Below, piece by piece: positions 17,820 to 26,708 of a stretch of 64,000 nucleotides of DNA; position 1 is the first letter of the stretch, and each line of letters opens with the position of its first letter. The translations under genes and the position numbers were made by a program. Under the pieces are notes generated by a model. That model did no database searches. It saw only the letters and a list, made by a program, of their open reading frames with translations, and was not told where the DNA came from. Source of the stretch: DASZWJ01 sp963813895 (GTDB taxonomy: Bacteria; Pseudomonadota; Gammaproteobacteria; JAURND01); contig CAWFAS010000004.1 in the NCBI GenBank assembly GCA_963813895.1, forward strand, positions 558,001-622,000. Reading direction: 5' to 3'.

Positions 17820-18482
17820 TTAATCTCTTTTTTTCAGAATATTATAAATTGATGCCCGAGAAACACCGACTGCTTCAGATATGGTCGATACGGCATTGCG
17901 CAGATGCAGAAATCCTGAATCCTCTAATACTTTTATTAGTTCACCTCTTTGTTTTAAGGATAAATTTCTAGGATTGGCATTTTTTTGCGCTGCGAAATTT
18001 TCTATTGTCTCACGAAGCTCCAGCATTGTTTTGGTACGCAAGCTTTCCTTTATAGCTAGCGTTGGCTCGGTTGATATGAATTGTTTTAAAACATGTTGCA
18101 TGGATGAAAAGAGCGAAACATCTAAATTAAGACAAATGGCAGCTATATATTTTCCTTTACTATTTTTCAGTCCGATGGATGTGCTTTTAACTGCTCTGCC
18201 GTCAGGAAATGTATTAGGGTAATTTTGAACGATTTCCGGAAATTCTGGGTCATTAATGCGAGCTAAGCCTAATTCTGTTGTTGCCTCTCCTATGTTGCGG
18301 CCTGAAAGGGGGCATTCTATTGCCATGATAGATTGGTTAGGTTGAGTGAGATCATGTAACACGACTTCACAACAAGGATAAAACATTTTACCGATCGCAG
18401 TGACAATTTTCTTTGCTTCTCGCAGTAAAATGGCATTTTCTTCACCCAATAAGGGTAATTTTGGACGAATCTTTTTAGGCAT
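17820..18482 (-). CDS. YheO/DauR-type PAS-HTH regulator
   Basis: 220 aa. Residues ~20-135 form the YheO-like PAS domain (FYPCCEVVLHDLTQPNQSI), and residues ~160-218 form the DauR-type HTH (LSKRGELIKVL region, then ISEAVGVSRASIYNILKK). DauR relatives control amino-acid catabolism, including D-arginine. It is divergent from an SDR-threonine dehydratase-RidA operon, with symmetrical promoter boxes between, so it very probably regulates that operon in response to an amino acid or imine intermediate. Confidence 0.88.
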   Translation of the reverse strand: MPKKIRPKLPLLGEENAILLREAKKIVTAIGKMFYPCCEVVLHDLTQPNQSIMAIECPLSGRNIGEATTELGLARINDPEFPEIVQNYPNTFPDGRAVKSTSIGLKNSKGKYIAAICLNLDVSLFSSMQHVLKQFISTEPTLAIKESLRTKTMLELRETIENFAAQKNANPRNLSLKQRGELIKVLEDSGFLHLRNAVSTISEAVGVSRASIYNILKKRD

Positions 18483-18499
18483 AGTTTAGAAAAAATGAG

Positions 18500-18542
18500 T
18501 TGACAATTTGTATAATATTATACATAATGTTATAAATGTCAA
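18500..18542. promoter_or_regulatory. Overlapping divergent promoters with central palindrome
   Basis: Two TTGACA boxes face each other at 18500-18505 (plus) and 18537-18542 (minus). The plus box has CATAAT 17 bp downstream (18523-18528); the minus box has TAATAT at 16 bp. Between them is a perfect 14-bp palindrome GTATAATATTATAC (18510-18523). RNA polymerase or the DauR-like protein bound here would affect both directions at once. Confidence 0.65.
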
Positions 18543-18616
18543 GGGGGGTTGGGAAGCCTTTTCAATGAATCTCTCACGGCTAATATGTACAATTTTTAAA
18601 AATCGAGTCAAATTAT

Positions 18617-19333
18617 ATGAGCAAATTCTTCTTAGTAACTGGGGCAACTAAAGGCATTGGGCTTTCCATTGTTCAGCGTTTAGTTGGACAAGGTCATGAA
18701 GTGATCGGAGTTGCTCGAACAAATTCCCCTAAATTTCCTGGCATATTTTATGCAATCGACCTGAGTGATCCCATTGCAACATTAGAAGGCTTCAAGGCTA
18801 TAGATAATAAATACTGTATTCATGGTGTGGTAAACAATGTGGGTATAGCGATGCCACAACCATTTGCCGAAATTCAGTTGAGTGATTTTGAAACGGTATG
18901 GGATTTGAATTGCCGTCCAGCATTGCAAGCGGTTCAGATTTTCACACCTAATATGATCGAAAATCACTGGGGAAGAATCATCAATATCACAAGTCGGGCA
19001 GTGTTAGGGGCAGAAAATCGAAGCAGTTACGGTGCTGCAAAAGCTGCCTTAGGCAATTTAACTCGTACCTGGGCATTAGAGTTGGCGAAAACAGGCATTA
19101 CTGTTAACGCAATTGCTCCTGGCCCTACGGAAACTGAGCTATTTCGTCAAAAACACCCTGTAGGTAGTGAGGCTGAACTCAAAACCATAAGTACTATCCC
19201 GATGGGCCGCTTGGGCAAGCCAGATGAGATTGCAGCTGTGGTTGAGTTTTTATTATCCGATAGCTCTAGCTTTATGACTGGCCAAACATTGTACGTCGAT
19301 GGTGGAGGCAGTATTGGCCGGCGCCTTGACTAG
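18617..19333 (+). CDS. Short-chain dehydrogenase/reductase
   Basis: 238 aa Rossmann-fold oxidoreductase. The cofactor motif TGATKGIG is at the N-terminus, NNVG near residue 75, catalytic Ser (ITSRAV) and YxxxK (YGAAKAA), and a C-terminal DGGGSIGRR. It is FabG-like; the substrate is unknown. It is the first gene of the operon opposite the DauR-like regulator, so it may oxidise a hydroxy-amino acid or an alcohol formed in that pathway. Confidence 0.9.
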   Translation: MSKFFLVTGATKGIGLSIVQRLVGQGHEVIGVARTNSPKFPGIFYAIDLSDPIATLEGFKAIDNKYCIHGVVNNVGIAMPQPFAEIQLSDFETVWDLNCRPALQAVQIFTPNMIENHWGRIINITSRAVLGAENRSSYGAAKAALGNLTRTWALELAKTGITVNAIAPGPTETELFRQKHPVGSEAELKTISTIPMGRLGKPDEIAAVVEFLLSDSSSFMTGQTLYVDGGGSIGRRLD

Positions 19334-19386
19334 AAGAGGCTTATAAAATTCAATGTGGTTGCACTATTAATTCTTGGAGATTGTAA

Positions 19387-20364
19387 ATGAACGAAACTAA
19401 TTTATCGGTTACTTATGATGATATTATAAATGCAGCAGCAAGGTTAAAAAATATTGCACACCATACTCCAGTACTCACCTCATCTCAAGCAAACAAAATA
19501 ACCGGAGCACACGTATTTTTTAAATGTGAAAATTTTCAACGGATTGGGGCATTTAAATTCCGTGGCGCATACAATGCCATTAGCCAGCTCACCCATGCGC
19601 AAAAACAAAAAGGCGTTGTTGCTTTTTCATCCGGTAATCATGCCCAAGCCATTGCATTAGCTGCACAGCTATTAAATGTCCCTGCCACTATCGTGATGCC
19701 CACTGATGCTCCTAGTGTCAAATTAGCCGCAACACGCGGTTATGGGGCAACAATAGCGCTTTATGACCGAAAAAATGCGAATAGAGAGGAGATTGCAGCC
19801 AATTTAGTGGAGCAGCATGGTTTTACCTTGATTCCACCCTATGACCATCCTGATGTGATTGCAGGGCAAGGTACCGCAGCCAAAGAGTTGTTTGAAGAAG
19901 TTGGGGAGCTTGATTACCTTTTCGTGCCAGTCGGTGGAGGTGGACTCATCTCTGGCTCAGCCATTTCTGCTGCGCATTTATCGCCACAATGTGCGGTGAT
20001 TGGCGTAGAACCTGAAGCTGGAAATGATGCCCAACAATCCTTGGAAGCAAAAAAAATTGTTCGTATTCCCGTACCAGATACTATCGCGGATGGGGCGCAA
20101 ACCCAATTCGTGGGAAAGTTGGTGCTACCTATTTTAATGAAGCACGTTAAAAATATAGTCACAGTCAGTGACGATCAATTGCGTGAACAAATGCATTTTT
20201 TTGCAGAGCGAATGAAAATCATCGTTGAACCTACAGGCTGTCTTGGCGCTGCTGCTGTTTTTAATAAAAAAGTAGATGTTCAGGGTGCGCGAATCGGCGT
20301 GATTCTCAGTGGTGGTAATGTCGAAATGAGCAAATTTTGTGATTCTGTGAGGAGTGCTGTATGA
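19387..20364 (+). CDS. Threonine/serine dehydratase, PLP-dependent
   Basis: 325 aa, fold-type II PLP enzyme making a 2-oxo acid and ammonia from a hydroxy-amino acid. The PLP lysine is in AFKFRGAYNA, the phosphate loop is VGGGGLISG, and the substrate loop is SSGNHAQAIA. It lacks the C-terminal ACT-like regulatory domain, so it is the catabolic or serine-racemase-like short form. Its last 4 bp overlap the RidA start, fitting RidA's role in removing the enamine/imine this enzyme releases. Confidence 0.92.
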   Translation: MNETNLSVTYDDIINAAARLKNIAHHTPVLTSSQANKITGAHVFFKCENFQRIGAFKFRGAYNAISQLTHAQKQKGVVAFSSGNHAQAIALAAQLLNVPATIVMPTDAPSVKLAATRGYGATIALYDRKNANREEIAANLVEQHGFTLIPPYDHPDVIAGQGTAAKELFEEVGELDYLFVPVGGGGLISGSAISAAHLSPQCAVIGVEPEAGNDAQQSLEAKKIVRIPVPDTIADGAQTQFVGKLVLPILMKHVKNIVTVSDDQLREQMHFFAERMKIIVEPTGCLGAAAVFNKKVDVQGARIGVILSGGNVEMSKFCDSVRSAV

Positions 20365-20744
20365 ATTTCATTGAAACAAACCTAGCCCCTCTCCCAGGCG
20401 GCCATTACTCCCAAGCGGTTGTATCTAATGGATTGATCTTTGTTTCTGGCGTTTTACCTTTGATTCCAGGCCAAGGGCTGAAAATACCGGACGGGATTAT
20501 CGCCCAAACAGAACAAATTCTTCACAACCTTCGGGCTATCTTAGAAGCGTCCGGCGCTAATCTCCATTCTCTTGTTAACGTGCAGGTATTCATCACAAAT
20601 ATCGACTTCTGGAAAGAAGTGAATGATGTTTATCAAAAGGCACTTGGCTCACATAAACCAGCTCGCACGGTGATTCCATGCGGCAGTTCATTACATTACG
20701 GCGCGTTAATTGAAATGTGTGCAACTGCAGAAATACCCATTTGA
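20361..20744 (+). CDS. ridA: RidA-family enamine/imine deaminase
   Basis: 127 aa, full length for the YjgF/YER057c/UK114 family. The N-terminal region is LAPLPGGHYSQAVVSNGLIFVSG, and the substrate arginine is in ARTVIPCG near residue 105. It hydrolyses 2-aminoacrylate or 2-aminocrotonate, the reactive products of the preceding dehydratase, with which it overlaps by 4 bp. This is one of the clearest functional pairings in the window. Confidence 0.92.
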   Translation: MNFIETNLAPLPGGHYSQAVVSNGLIFVSGVLPLIPGQGLKIPDGIIAQTEQILHNLRAILEASGANLHSLVNVQVFITNIDFWKEVNDVYQKALGSHKPARTVIPCGSSLHYGALIEMCATAEIPI

Positions 20745-20804
20745 ATCTAGATATATGCTAAAACATTTCATAAAAACCAGTTTGAACCTCGATCGAGAAT
20801 TTAC

Positions 20805-21761
20805 ATGGCAAGTATAAATGCGCTTTTCCCTCCTATTGAGCCTTACCATACTGAATTTGTAAATGTATCACCATTACATACTGTCTATGTTGAAGAATGT
20901 GGCAATCCTTGCGGAAAACCCGTGCTATTTATTCATGGCGGTCCTGGCGGTGGTATCCGCCCCTTCCATAGAACTTTTTTTAATCCATTATATTATCGCA
21001 TCATTTTAGTAGATCAACGTGGTTGCGGAAAAAGTACGCCTCATGCGGAAATACAGGAAAATACACTGCAAGACTTGATCGATGATTTTGAAAAAATACG
21101 CAGATTACTTAAAATTGATCAGTGGATGTTATTTGGCGGCTCATGGGGATCTACTTTGGCACTGGCCTATGCACAAACGCATCCTGACTGTGTTTCAGAA
21201 CTAGTACTTAGAGGGATATTTTTGGGTCGGCAAAAAGAATTAGAATTTATATATCAATATGGAGCAAGTGAAGTTTTTCCAGAAGCCTGGGAACAATATG
21301 TTGCCTTAATCCCTACGGATGAACGCACTGACTTGGTCGCAGCTTATCAAAAACGTCTATTTGGGTCAGATAAAAATTTACAATATCAAGCAGCTCAAGC
21401 ATGGGCTAGTTGGGAGGCAAGCATCAGCAAATTAGTTTATGACCAAGATTTTGTTGACACTTACAATGATCCTGAGTTTGCACTAGCCATGGCGCGTATT
21501 GAAAATCATTATTTTATGAACCATTTATTTTTGGAACCCAATCAATTATTACGCGATATTTGTAAAATCCGTCATGTCCCAGCGGTAATCGTGCATGGCC
21601 GTTATGATATGTGTTGCCCTGTTAGCAATGCATGGGATTTGCATAAAGCGTGGCCTGAATCTGAACTTTTTATTGCGCCGAAATCTGGCCATTCTGCAAC
21701 TGAACCAGATATTGTTTCATATTTAATACATGCCACTAATCAACTTGCTATCAAAAGGTGA
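20805..21761 (+). CDS. pip: Proline iminopeptidase
   Basis: 318 aa alpha/beta hydrolase of peptidase family S33. Oxyanion region HGGPGGG; nucleophile GGSWGSTLALAYAQTHP near residue 113; Asp in VIVHGRYDM; His in PKSGHSATEPD. It removes N-terminal proline from peptides. It is in line with the RidA gene (60-bp gap) and 3 bp from the following reductase, so it belongs to the same operon. This suggests the operon feeds on peptide-derived amino acids. Confidence 0.92.
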   Translation: MASINALFPPIEPYHTEFVNVSPLHTVYVEECGNPCGKPVLFIHGGPGGGIRPFHRTFFNPLYYRIILVDQRGCGKSTPHAEIQENTLQDLIDDFEKIRRLLKIDQWMLFGGSWGSTLALAYAQTHPDCVSELVLRGIFLGRQKELEFIYQYGASEVFPEAWEQYVALIPTDERTDLVAAYQKRLFGSDKNLQYQAAQAWASWEASISKLVYDQDFVDTYNDPEFALAMARIENHYFMNHLFLEPNQLLRDICKIRHVPAVIVHGRYDMCCPVSNAWDLHKAWPESELFIAPKSGHSATEPDIVSYLIHATNQLAIKR

Positions 21762-21764
21762 ACG

Positions 21765-22706
21765 ATGAAATCTTTCGCGATTTTAGGTACAGGCGCTATT
21801 GGTGGCTTTTTCGCCGTTCGTCTGGCCCATGCTCGATTTCCAGTGCATTGCTTATTGCGAAGTGATTTTTCTTTTGTTAAAGAACATGGGCTGACCATAG
21901 TCTCCTCGGAAGAAAATATTCATGAAAAAGTGCATGCCTATCAAAAAGTATCTATGATGCCAGCCTGTGATGTAATTTTAATCGCATTAAAAACAACTCA
22001 AAACCACCTACTGAAAGAAATGCTCCCCTCCATTATGCATTCGGAAACTATCGTTGTAATGCTGCAAAATGGTATTGGCATGGAACAAGAGCTTGCCGAA
22101 TTTATTCCACAAAAAATTGTAGGCGGTATTTGCAACCTAAAAGTTAGCAAAGAATCTTCTGGAGTTATTCGGCATTTTGGACAGAATTTCATTCAATTAG
22201 CCCAGCATTACCTCGATGAAACCAAGCAGGATATTCCGCCAGCTATCGAAGAATTGTGTCAAAATTTTCAGCAGGCTGGTATTCCATGCACCGCCAGGGC
22301 ACATTTGCCGACTTTGCGCTGGGAGAAATTAGCATCAAATATTCCAGTCAGTGGTTTAACAACTGTATTGGATGCTTCTTTACAAGCATTAGTGGCAAAT
22401 CCTGCCAGTTTCTCTCTGTTATGCGCCATCACCCAAGAAGTGATTGATACAGCCAATCAATGCGGCGCTTCATTATCACCTGATTTTTTTCAGTTCAGAC
22501 TGAAAATATTAAAATCATTTGTTGACATGGAGAAAAGTTACAGTAGCATGAAAGAAGACTTTGATGCTAAGCGACCTCTGGAGCTGCAGGCTATTTATGA
22601 AAATGCCATTAACATCGCCAAAGCGCACCATTACAAAATGCCACTAACCGAAATGCTTTATCAGATGCTTTGTTATTTGGAAGATGAAAACAGATTGATA
22701 AAATGA
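21765..22706 (+). CDS. Ketopantoate reductase-like (PanE/ApbA) oxidoreductase
   Basis: 313 aa. The N-terminal Rossmann motif is LGTGAIGGFFAVRLA; the C-terminal helical ApbA domain includes EKLASNIPVSGLT and the basic Lys/Glu site. These enzymes reduce branched 2-oxo acids with NADPH. Following a dehydratase that makes 2-oxo acids, it may act on its product rather than in pantothenate synthesis. Last recognisable gene of the plus-strand operon. Confidence 0.85.
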   Translation: MKSFAILGTGAIGGFFAVRLAHARFPVHCLLRSDFSFVKEHGLTIVSSEENIHEKVHAYQKVSMMPACDVILIALKTTQNHLLKEMLPSIMHSETIVVMLQNGIGMEQELAEFIPQKIVGGICNLKVSKESSGVIRHFGQNFIQLAQHYLDETKQDIPPAIEELCQNFQQAGIPCTARAHLPTLRWEKLASNIPVSGLTTVLDASLQALVANPASFSLLCAITQEVIDTANQCGASLSPDFFQFRLKILKSFVDMEKSYSSMKEDFDAKRPLELQAIYENAINIAKAHHYKMPLTEMLYQMLCYLEDENRLIK

Positions 22707-22789
22707 ATATCCTCCCATTAAAAAATCCTGTAGATCTTATTGCAATTAAATACTTAATTGATCAAACTCAATTCAAGTTGCAAATCTGA
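22703..22789 (+). pseudogene. Short coupled ORF or gene remnant (28 aa)
   Basis: The ATG overlaps the stop of the reductase gene (ATGA), as in translational coupling, and the frame reads MNILPLKNPVDLIAIKYLID before stopping at 22789. It is probably the 5' stub of a gene lost when this operon was joined to traH. The family is not recognised. Confidence 0.3.
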
Positions 22790-22816
22790 CTGGAACAAAT
22801 CCAGAAATAGGCGTTT

Positions 22817-24238
22817 TTATTGCCGCAATGAATCTGCCCACTTAAGCGTATTTGTTAATTGCGCCGATAACTGTCCTGCCAACATTTGCTCAATATTCTG
22901 CGTCTGCTCGATCAACTGACTGGCGATGGCTATTTGTGAATAAGCACTTTGCTGAGCGGCACGAATTCCAGCTCTTGCCTGGCTGATGCTGCGTTCGAAT
23001 TGTGCCATAATGTTATCTGGATATTGTAAACTGCCGACGCTGGTGTGCACTACTGATAAATTCTCATCCAAGTATTGAAATAAAATATCTGTCGCAATCA
23101 CATCCGAATAGCTGGCGAGATCCATCACGGATTTATCACCAGCAAAGGCACTTTGCACGTTAAGCATTTTGTAAACAGGCAATCGAGTAGCTTGTAGTAA
23201 GCCAATTTCTTCCTGGGTTAAAGCAGTATCTGAAAGAATTTTATCGGTCATGTCGTTTAATAAATTTGCTACTTGTGTTTGTAGCCCAGCATTTTGTGAA
23301 ATCGTGATGGTTTGAATAGCGGGATTTAAGCAACCATCACTGGATGTGGTGTCGCAAGCATAGATTTTCGCAGAGCCGCCATGCAACAATGCTTTCAGTA
23401 ATTGATCATCAGCGGCTAAAGAAGAAAGCACTTTAAACTGATTACCTGCTTTATCGTTGCCTCCACCTTGCACGATAACTGTCCCAGACAGTGACATAAA
23501 TAATTCTGCAAGCTGTACATCACTACTCAAAAAACTATTTTGTTGAATGGCTTTCCATGCAATATTGCCACTTGCTAATAACATACTCTTATAATCGGGA
23601 TTATTACTTGCACCATTTAAAGTTCTAGTCATATCGCCACCAGTACTGCATCCTTCGCGCGCAGCTGCCCAATCAGTAAATATTCCGTTATTAGTGCCGA
23701 TATCTTGGCAGACTTGCTGCTGGGCAACATGGGTCTTCGGCCAGGCTGCGCCGACTAGACCTGCAGCAGTTTCGCAGGAATTGATGTTGGCACGATTGAT
23801 ATCATTGGACAATGTATTGATGTATTTCATGACGTTGGCGATTTCCGGCGTTGTACTTTCCAGCGCCAGATTAAAGGCATAGCCTAAAGAATTATTGATG
23901 ATATTTTGCATGGCTTCGACCAATTGTTTTGAATTCACAAAGGAGAAGCCACCGGTAAATAAGTCAATACCACCACAACCTGAACGAAAACTTGGCAAGT
24001 CAATTTGAACGATCTGGACGTCGCGGACACTGTCTCTAGCAAATAAACTGCCACCACTGTAGAAACCTGCTTCTTGGCTTTGATACGCATTAGGCGCAGT
24101 TTCGTTATTAGAAAACCCCATGCCATTAAAAAAATTATTTAAATCTGAATCGATGCTAGCTTGTGCAGAAGCTATAACAATTAGGCCTAAAAGTAATGCT
24201 GTTATTTTTTTCAAAGCGCACCTCTTTGAGCTGGCCAA
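22817..24238 (-). CDS. traH: F-type conjugation protein TraH
   Basis: 473 aa (F TraH is about 458). It starts with a basic region and signal peptide (ITALLLGLIVIASAQA), then the family hallmarks SDLNNFFNGMG, a Cys-containing mid-region and a helical C-terminus. It is a periplasmic/outer-membrane-associated factor in F pilus assembly and extension. Its 5' end overlaps traF by 28 bp. Downstream, plus-strand cargo separates it from traG. Confidence 0.93.
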   Translation of the reverse strand: MASSKRCALKKITALLLGLIVIASAQASIDSDLNNFFNGMGFSNNETAPNAYQSQEAGFYSGGSLFARDSVRDVQIVQIDLPSFRSGCGGIDLFTGGFSFVNSKQLVEAMQNIINNSLGYAFNLALESTTPEIANVMKYINTLSNDINRANINSCETAAGLVGAAWPKTHVAQQQVCQDIGTNNGIFTDWAAAREGCSTGGDMTRTLNGASNNPDYKSMLLASGNIAWKAIQQNSFLSSDVQLAELFMSLSGTVIVQGGGNDKAGNQFKVLSSLAADDQLLKALLHGGSAKIYACDTTSSDGCLNPAIQTITISQNAGLQTQVANLLNDMTDKILSDTALTQEEIGLLQATRLPVYKMLNVQSAFAGDKSVMDLASYSDVIATDILFQYLDENLSVVHTSVGSLQYPDNIMAQFERSISQARAGIRAAQQSAYSQIAIASQLIEQTQNIEQMLAGQLSAQLTNTLKWADSLRQ

Positions 24239-24960
24239 TGCTGAGCAATTTGCAAGATCCGTTCACGCAGTTCATCTTCACTCATTAAGCCATAACCAAC
24301 AGGTACAGCCTGGTGAGTATAAGGATCAACCGTAAACAACGCGGGTTCTTGAGTGATATTAAAACGTTCTGATTGACCTTGATCAGCATGAGAATTAGGA
24401 AATTCAGGCAAAGCCACGCCATCGGTTGTAATAGGCACGACGCTAATTCCATAACGCTGTGAGAAATTTTTAACAATGGGCGCAAAACGTTGGCAGTAAG
24501 GGCAACTGCTGCGGTAAAAGAAAAATAACCCGCTGTGCTGAGCTAATTGTTGTATTGCTTTAGTTTCATCTTGCTGTTTCTGATCAAGATAGACTTGTTT
24601 AGCGATATTATTAGTGGGATGTTGCAATGAATAATCTAATTGTGGATAGCTTAACAACACAGCTTGCCAAGTTTTAGAGAATTGATTGGCTTGAGCACTA
24701 ATCTGGTTCTGTAATGTTATATAAGCACGCACATTTTCCGATGTTGGATTTAAAATAGCCTGGTCGAGGGAATATTTGATTTTCTGTTGCCAAGCTTCCA
24801 TGATTTGCACGGGATTCATCGGCGTTACTGATGGTGTTTGATTTTCTTGTGGATCCTGGTACCAATGCCAACCAACAGAATGTTGTTCCCAATAATTATC
24901 AGCTAACGCTGTCGAGCAAAAACCACAAAATACCATCATAAACAAAATCCATTGTTTCAT
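24211..24960 (-). CDS. traF: F-type conjugation protein TraF, thioredoxin-fold with CPYC
   Basis: 249 aa with signal peptide (LFMMVFCGFCSTALA). The C-terminal half has a thioredoxin fold and an intact redox motif CPYC (Cys153, Cys156; preceded by FFFYRSS). F-plasmid TraF keeps the fold without the active site, and there TrbB supplies the isomerase activity. No trbB is present here, so this TraF probably does the disulfide work for the Cys-rich TraU and TraH. Overlaps trbC by 4 bp. Confidence 0.93.
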   Translation of the reverse strand: MKQWILFMMVFCGFCSTALADNYWEQHSVGWHWYQDPQENQTPSVTPMNPVQIMEAWQQKIKYSLDQAILNPTSENVRAYITLQNQISAQANQFSKTWQAVLLSYPQLDYSLQHPTNNIAKQVYLDQKQQDETKAIQQLAQHSGLFFFYRSSCPYCQRFAPIVKNFSQRYGISVVPITTDGVALPEFPNSHADQGQSERFNITQEPALFTVDPYTHQAVPVGYGLMSEDELRERILQIAQHWPAQRGAL

Positions 24961-25481
24961 GGCGCATTCTCTCTCATCTTCTGCAACAAATTTTGTGCAA
25001 CAGCTGCATTCTCTCCTTGCTGAGCGATAGTTTGCAGCGCATATTCCAAACTCACATCGCCATACACCACATCGTAGGGATAGATGCAGCTTTGATTTGG
25101 CAAACAGGAAGCAGATGTATCACGCACAATCACCGCAGGAACCTGGTTAATCTGATATTGCTCAAACAAACGTGGGTCTAAAATAAAACCACCTGAGCCC
25201 TCTTTAAGTAATGCATGAACCTGTGTCTGCGTTTTTTGAAACGATTGATCGACTAAACCCCGGATTACGATAGGCGCTTGTATTTTTTCAGCTTGGTTAA
25301 ACCACTGTGTTAAACTAGCTGGCGGCATAGAAAATGAGACAAAAATTAACACGGAGTCATTCGCACTATACCCAGAAGGATCAGCAGTTGGATCAGAAAA
25401 GGCTTTCAGGGTGACTGAAACCAAAATCAGCCCAATAACAAGGCTTGTTAAATGGTATTTGATTAGAGACATAATATTCAT
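24957..25481 (-). CDS. trbC: F-type pilus assembly protein TrbC
   Basis: 174 aa with a signal/anchor segment (LTSLVIGLILVSVTLKAF). The TrbC_Ftype domain is seen as VLIFVSFSMPPASLTQWF, a thioredoxin-like fold, and the C-terminal QYQINQVPAVIVRDT with the cis-Pro. Periplasmic partner of TraW and TraU. In F, traN lies between trbC and traF; here trbC and traF overlap by 4 bp, leaving no room for it. Confidence 0.9.
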   Translation of the reverse strand: MNIMSLIKYHLTSLVIGLILVSVTLKAFSDPTADPSGYSANDSVLIFVSFSMPPASLTQWFNQAEKIQAPIVIRGLVDQSFQKTQTQVHALLKEGSGGFILDPRLFEQYQINQVPAVIVRDTSASCLPNQSCIYPYDVVYGDVSLEYALQTIAQQGENAAVAQNLLQKMRENAP

Positions 25482-25528
25482 GATGAATATGGAACTCCAT
25501 TTTTATCAATAACTTAGAGGTGATAGCT

Positions 25529-25693
25529 ATGCAAATCGCATTTCTATTCTACGAAGGTATGACTGCATTGGATGCCGTAGGCCCACATGAGATTCTTTGT
25601 CGTTTACCGAAGGAATTGGCCATGCTGGTGGTAGAAGAATTCCTGCGATCACATAGGGTATTTTTTGAGAAGATCAGCTGTGATCATAATTGA
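25529..25693 (+). pseudogene. Truncated DJ-1/PfpI-family gene
   Basis: 54-codon plus-strand frame beginning MQIAFLFYEGMTALDAVGPH, which is the N-terminus of DJ-1/PfpI (isonitrile hydratase or AraC-linked) proteins; those are normally about 200 aa. After about 28 residues the match is lost and a stop follows. An AGAGGTGATAG site precedes the ATG. It overlaps the 3' end of the convergent kinase gene. Probably an internal-deletion remnant between trbC and the kinase. Confidence 0.7.
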
Positions 25694-26685
25694 TCTCCAA
25701 CAATTTCAATGACACCAGGTATAACCGCTTGTAATCGCAGAATCGTGGCTAAGGTCTGATTTACTTGTTCAATTCCCATAGTTTTATGTTCCGAATCTCC
25801 AGGAACACAAGAGCGCTCTATGTTATAAACTAACCAACCAATCCAACTAAATGCACCATAAATCGCTGCGATGACATGATCCTTATTAATTACACCGCCT
25901 GATTTTTGATAGGTCTCGATCATTTTAAAAAAGAGGTGCTTATCAAAATTACTGGTAATTCCGCTCCAATAAAACGCCGTGTTGATGATGTCATAAGTGG
26001 GATTGACTTTGCAGGCAGATTCCCAATCTATCAGGATTGGATTATTGTCGATATCCCACAAAACATTTTTTTGATCCAAATCACCATGGCTGACGATAAT
26101 ATGTGTTTTTAGTGCCGGTATTGCCTTTTGGTACAATTCATTAGCTGCCAATATGTTTTTCTGATTTTTCCGTAAATTTTCAGCAAAAGAGCAATTAAAA
26201 GTTTCAGCCTTGTCGAATAACTCAAGAATCTTTTCGTTTGTGTGAATATAAAATTCTGGTTGGATTATTTCAGGTTCATTCAAATTAAGACCATGCATTT
26301 TGGCGATGATAGTAGCTATTTTTAGAGCATGCTTTTCTGACACAATGTGGATGTCTAGCGCCTTTGCATCGACCCATGGATATACTAGAAAACCAGTATC
26401 ATCTATTATGAAGAGATGTTTGCCGGATTGCGCGATAGCACAAATGCCTGGGATACCTTGTGCTACAAAATGTGATGCAACTCTTTCACTCAATTCATAG
26501 TTTTTAATGACCTGCTTATTTTTCAGATCAATGTCTTTTGATAGCTGCTTGATTGCATAAGAGCCTTTATCTGTATCAAGCCGCCACATAATGTGCAGTA
26601 AGCCACCATGTACTCTTTTTGGAAGTTTTACTGGCTGTCCAAGGTTAAAATGCTGGCTTAAATGTTTGAGATGGTTGTGGTTCAT
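25684..26685 (-). CDS. APH-fold phosphotransferase (paralogue of 60269)
   Basis: 333 aa aminoglycoside/choline kinase-like protein. The catalytic loop is VSHGDLDQKNVLW (HxDxxxxN) and the metal Asp is in PILIDWESA, where the usual DFG is DWE. The same architecture, plus shared stretches such as HTNEKI, is seen in the protein at 60269. It is cargo between traU and trbC, 24 bp from the traU stop and on the same strand, so it may be co-transcribed with the tra genes. Substrate unknown; antibiotic phosphorylation is possible but unproven. Confidence 0.85.
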   Translation of the reverse strand: MNHNHLKHLSQHFNLGQPVKLPKRVHGGLLHIMWRLDTDKGSYAIKQLSKDIDLKNKQVIKNYELSERVASHFVAQGIPGICAIAQSGKHLFIIDDTGFLVYPWVDAKALDIHIVSEKHALKIATIIAKMHGLNLNEPEIIQPEFYIHTNEKILELFDKAETFNCSFAENLRKNQKNILAANELYQKAIPALKTHIIVSHGDLDQKNVLWDIDNNPILIDWESACKVNPTYDIINTAFYWSGITSNFDKHLFFKMIETYQKSGGVINKDHVIAAIYGAFSWIGWLVYNIERSCVPGDSEHKTMGIEQVNQTLATILRLQAVIPGVIEIVGDQL

Positions 26686-26708
26686 ATAATTGGACTAATT
26701 TAATAAAG

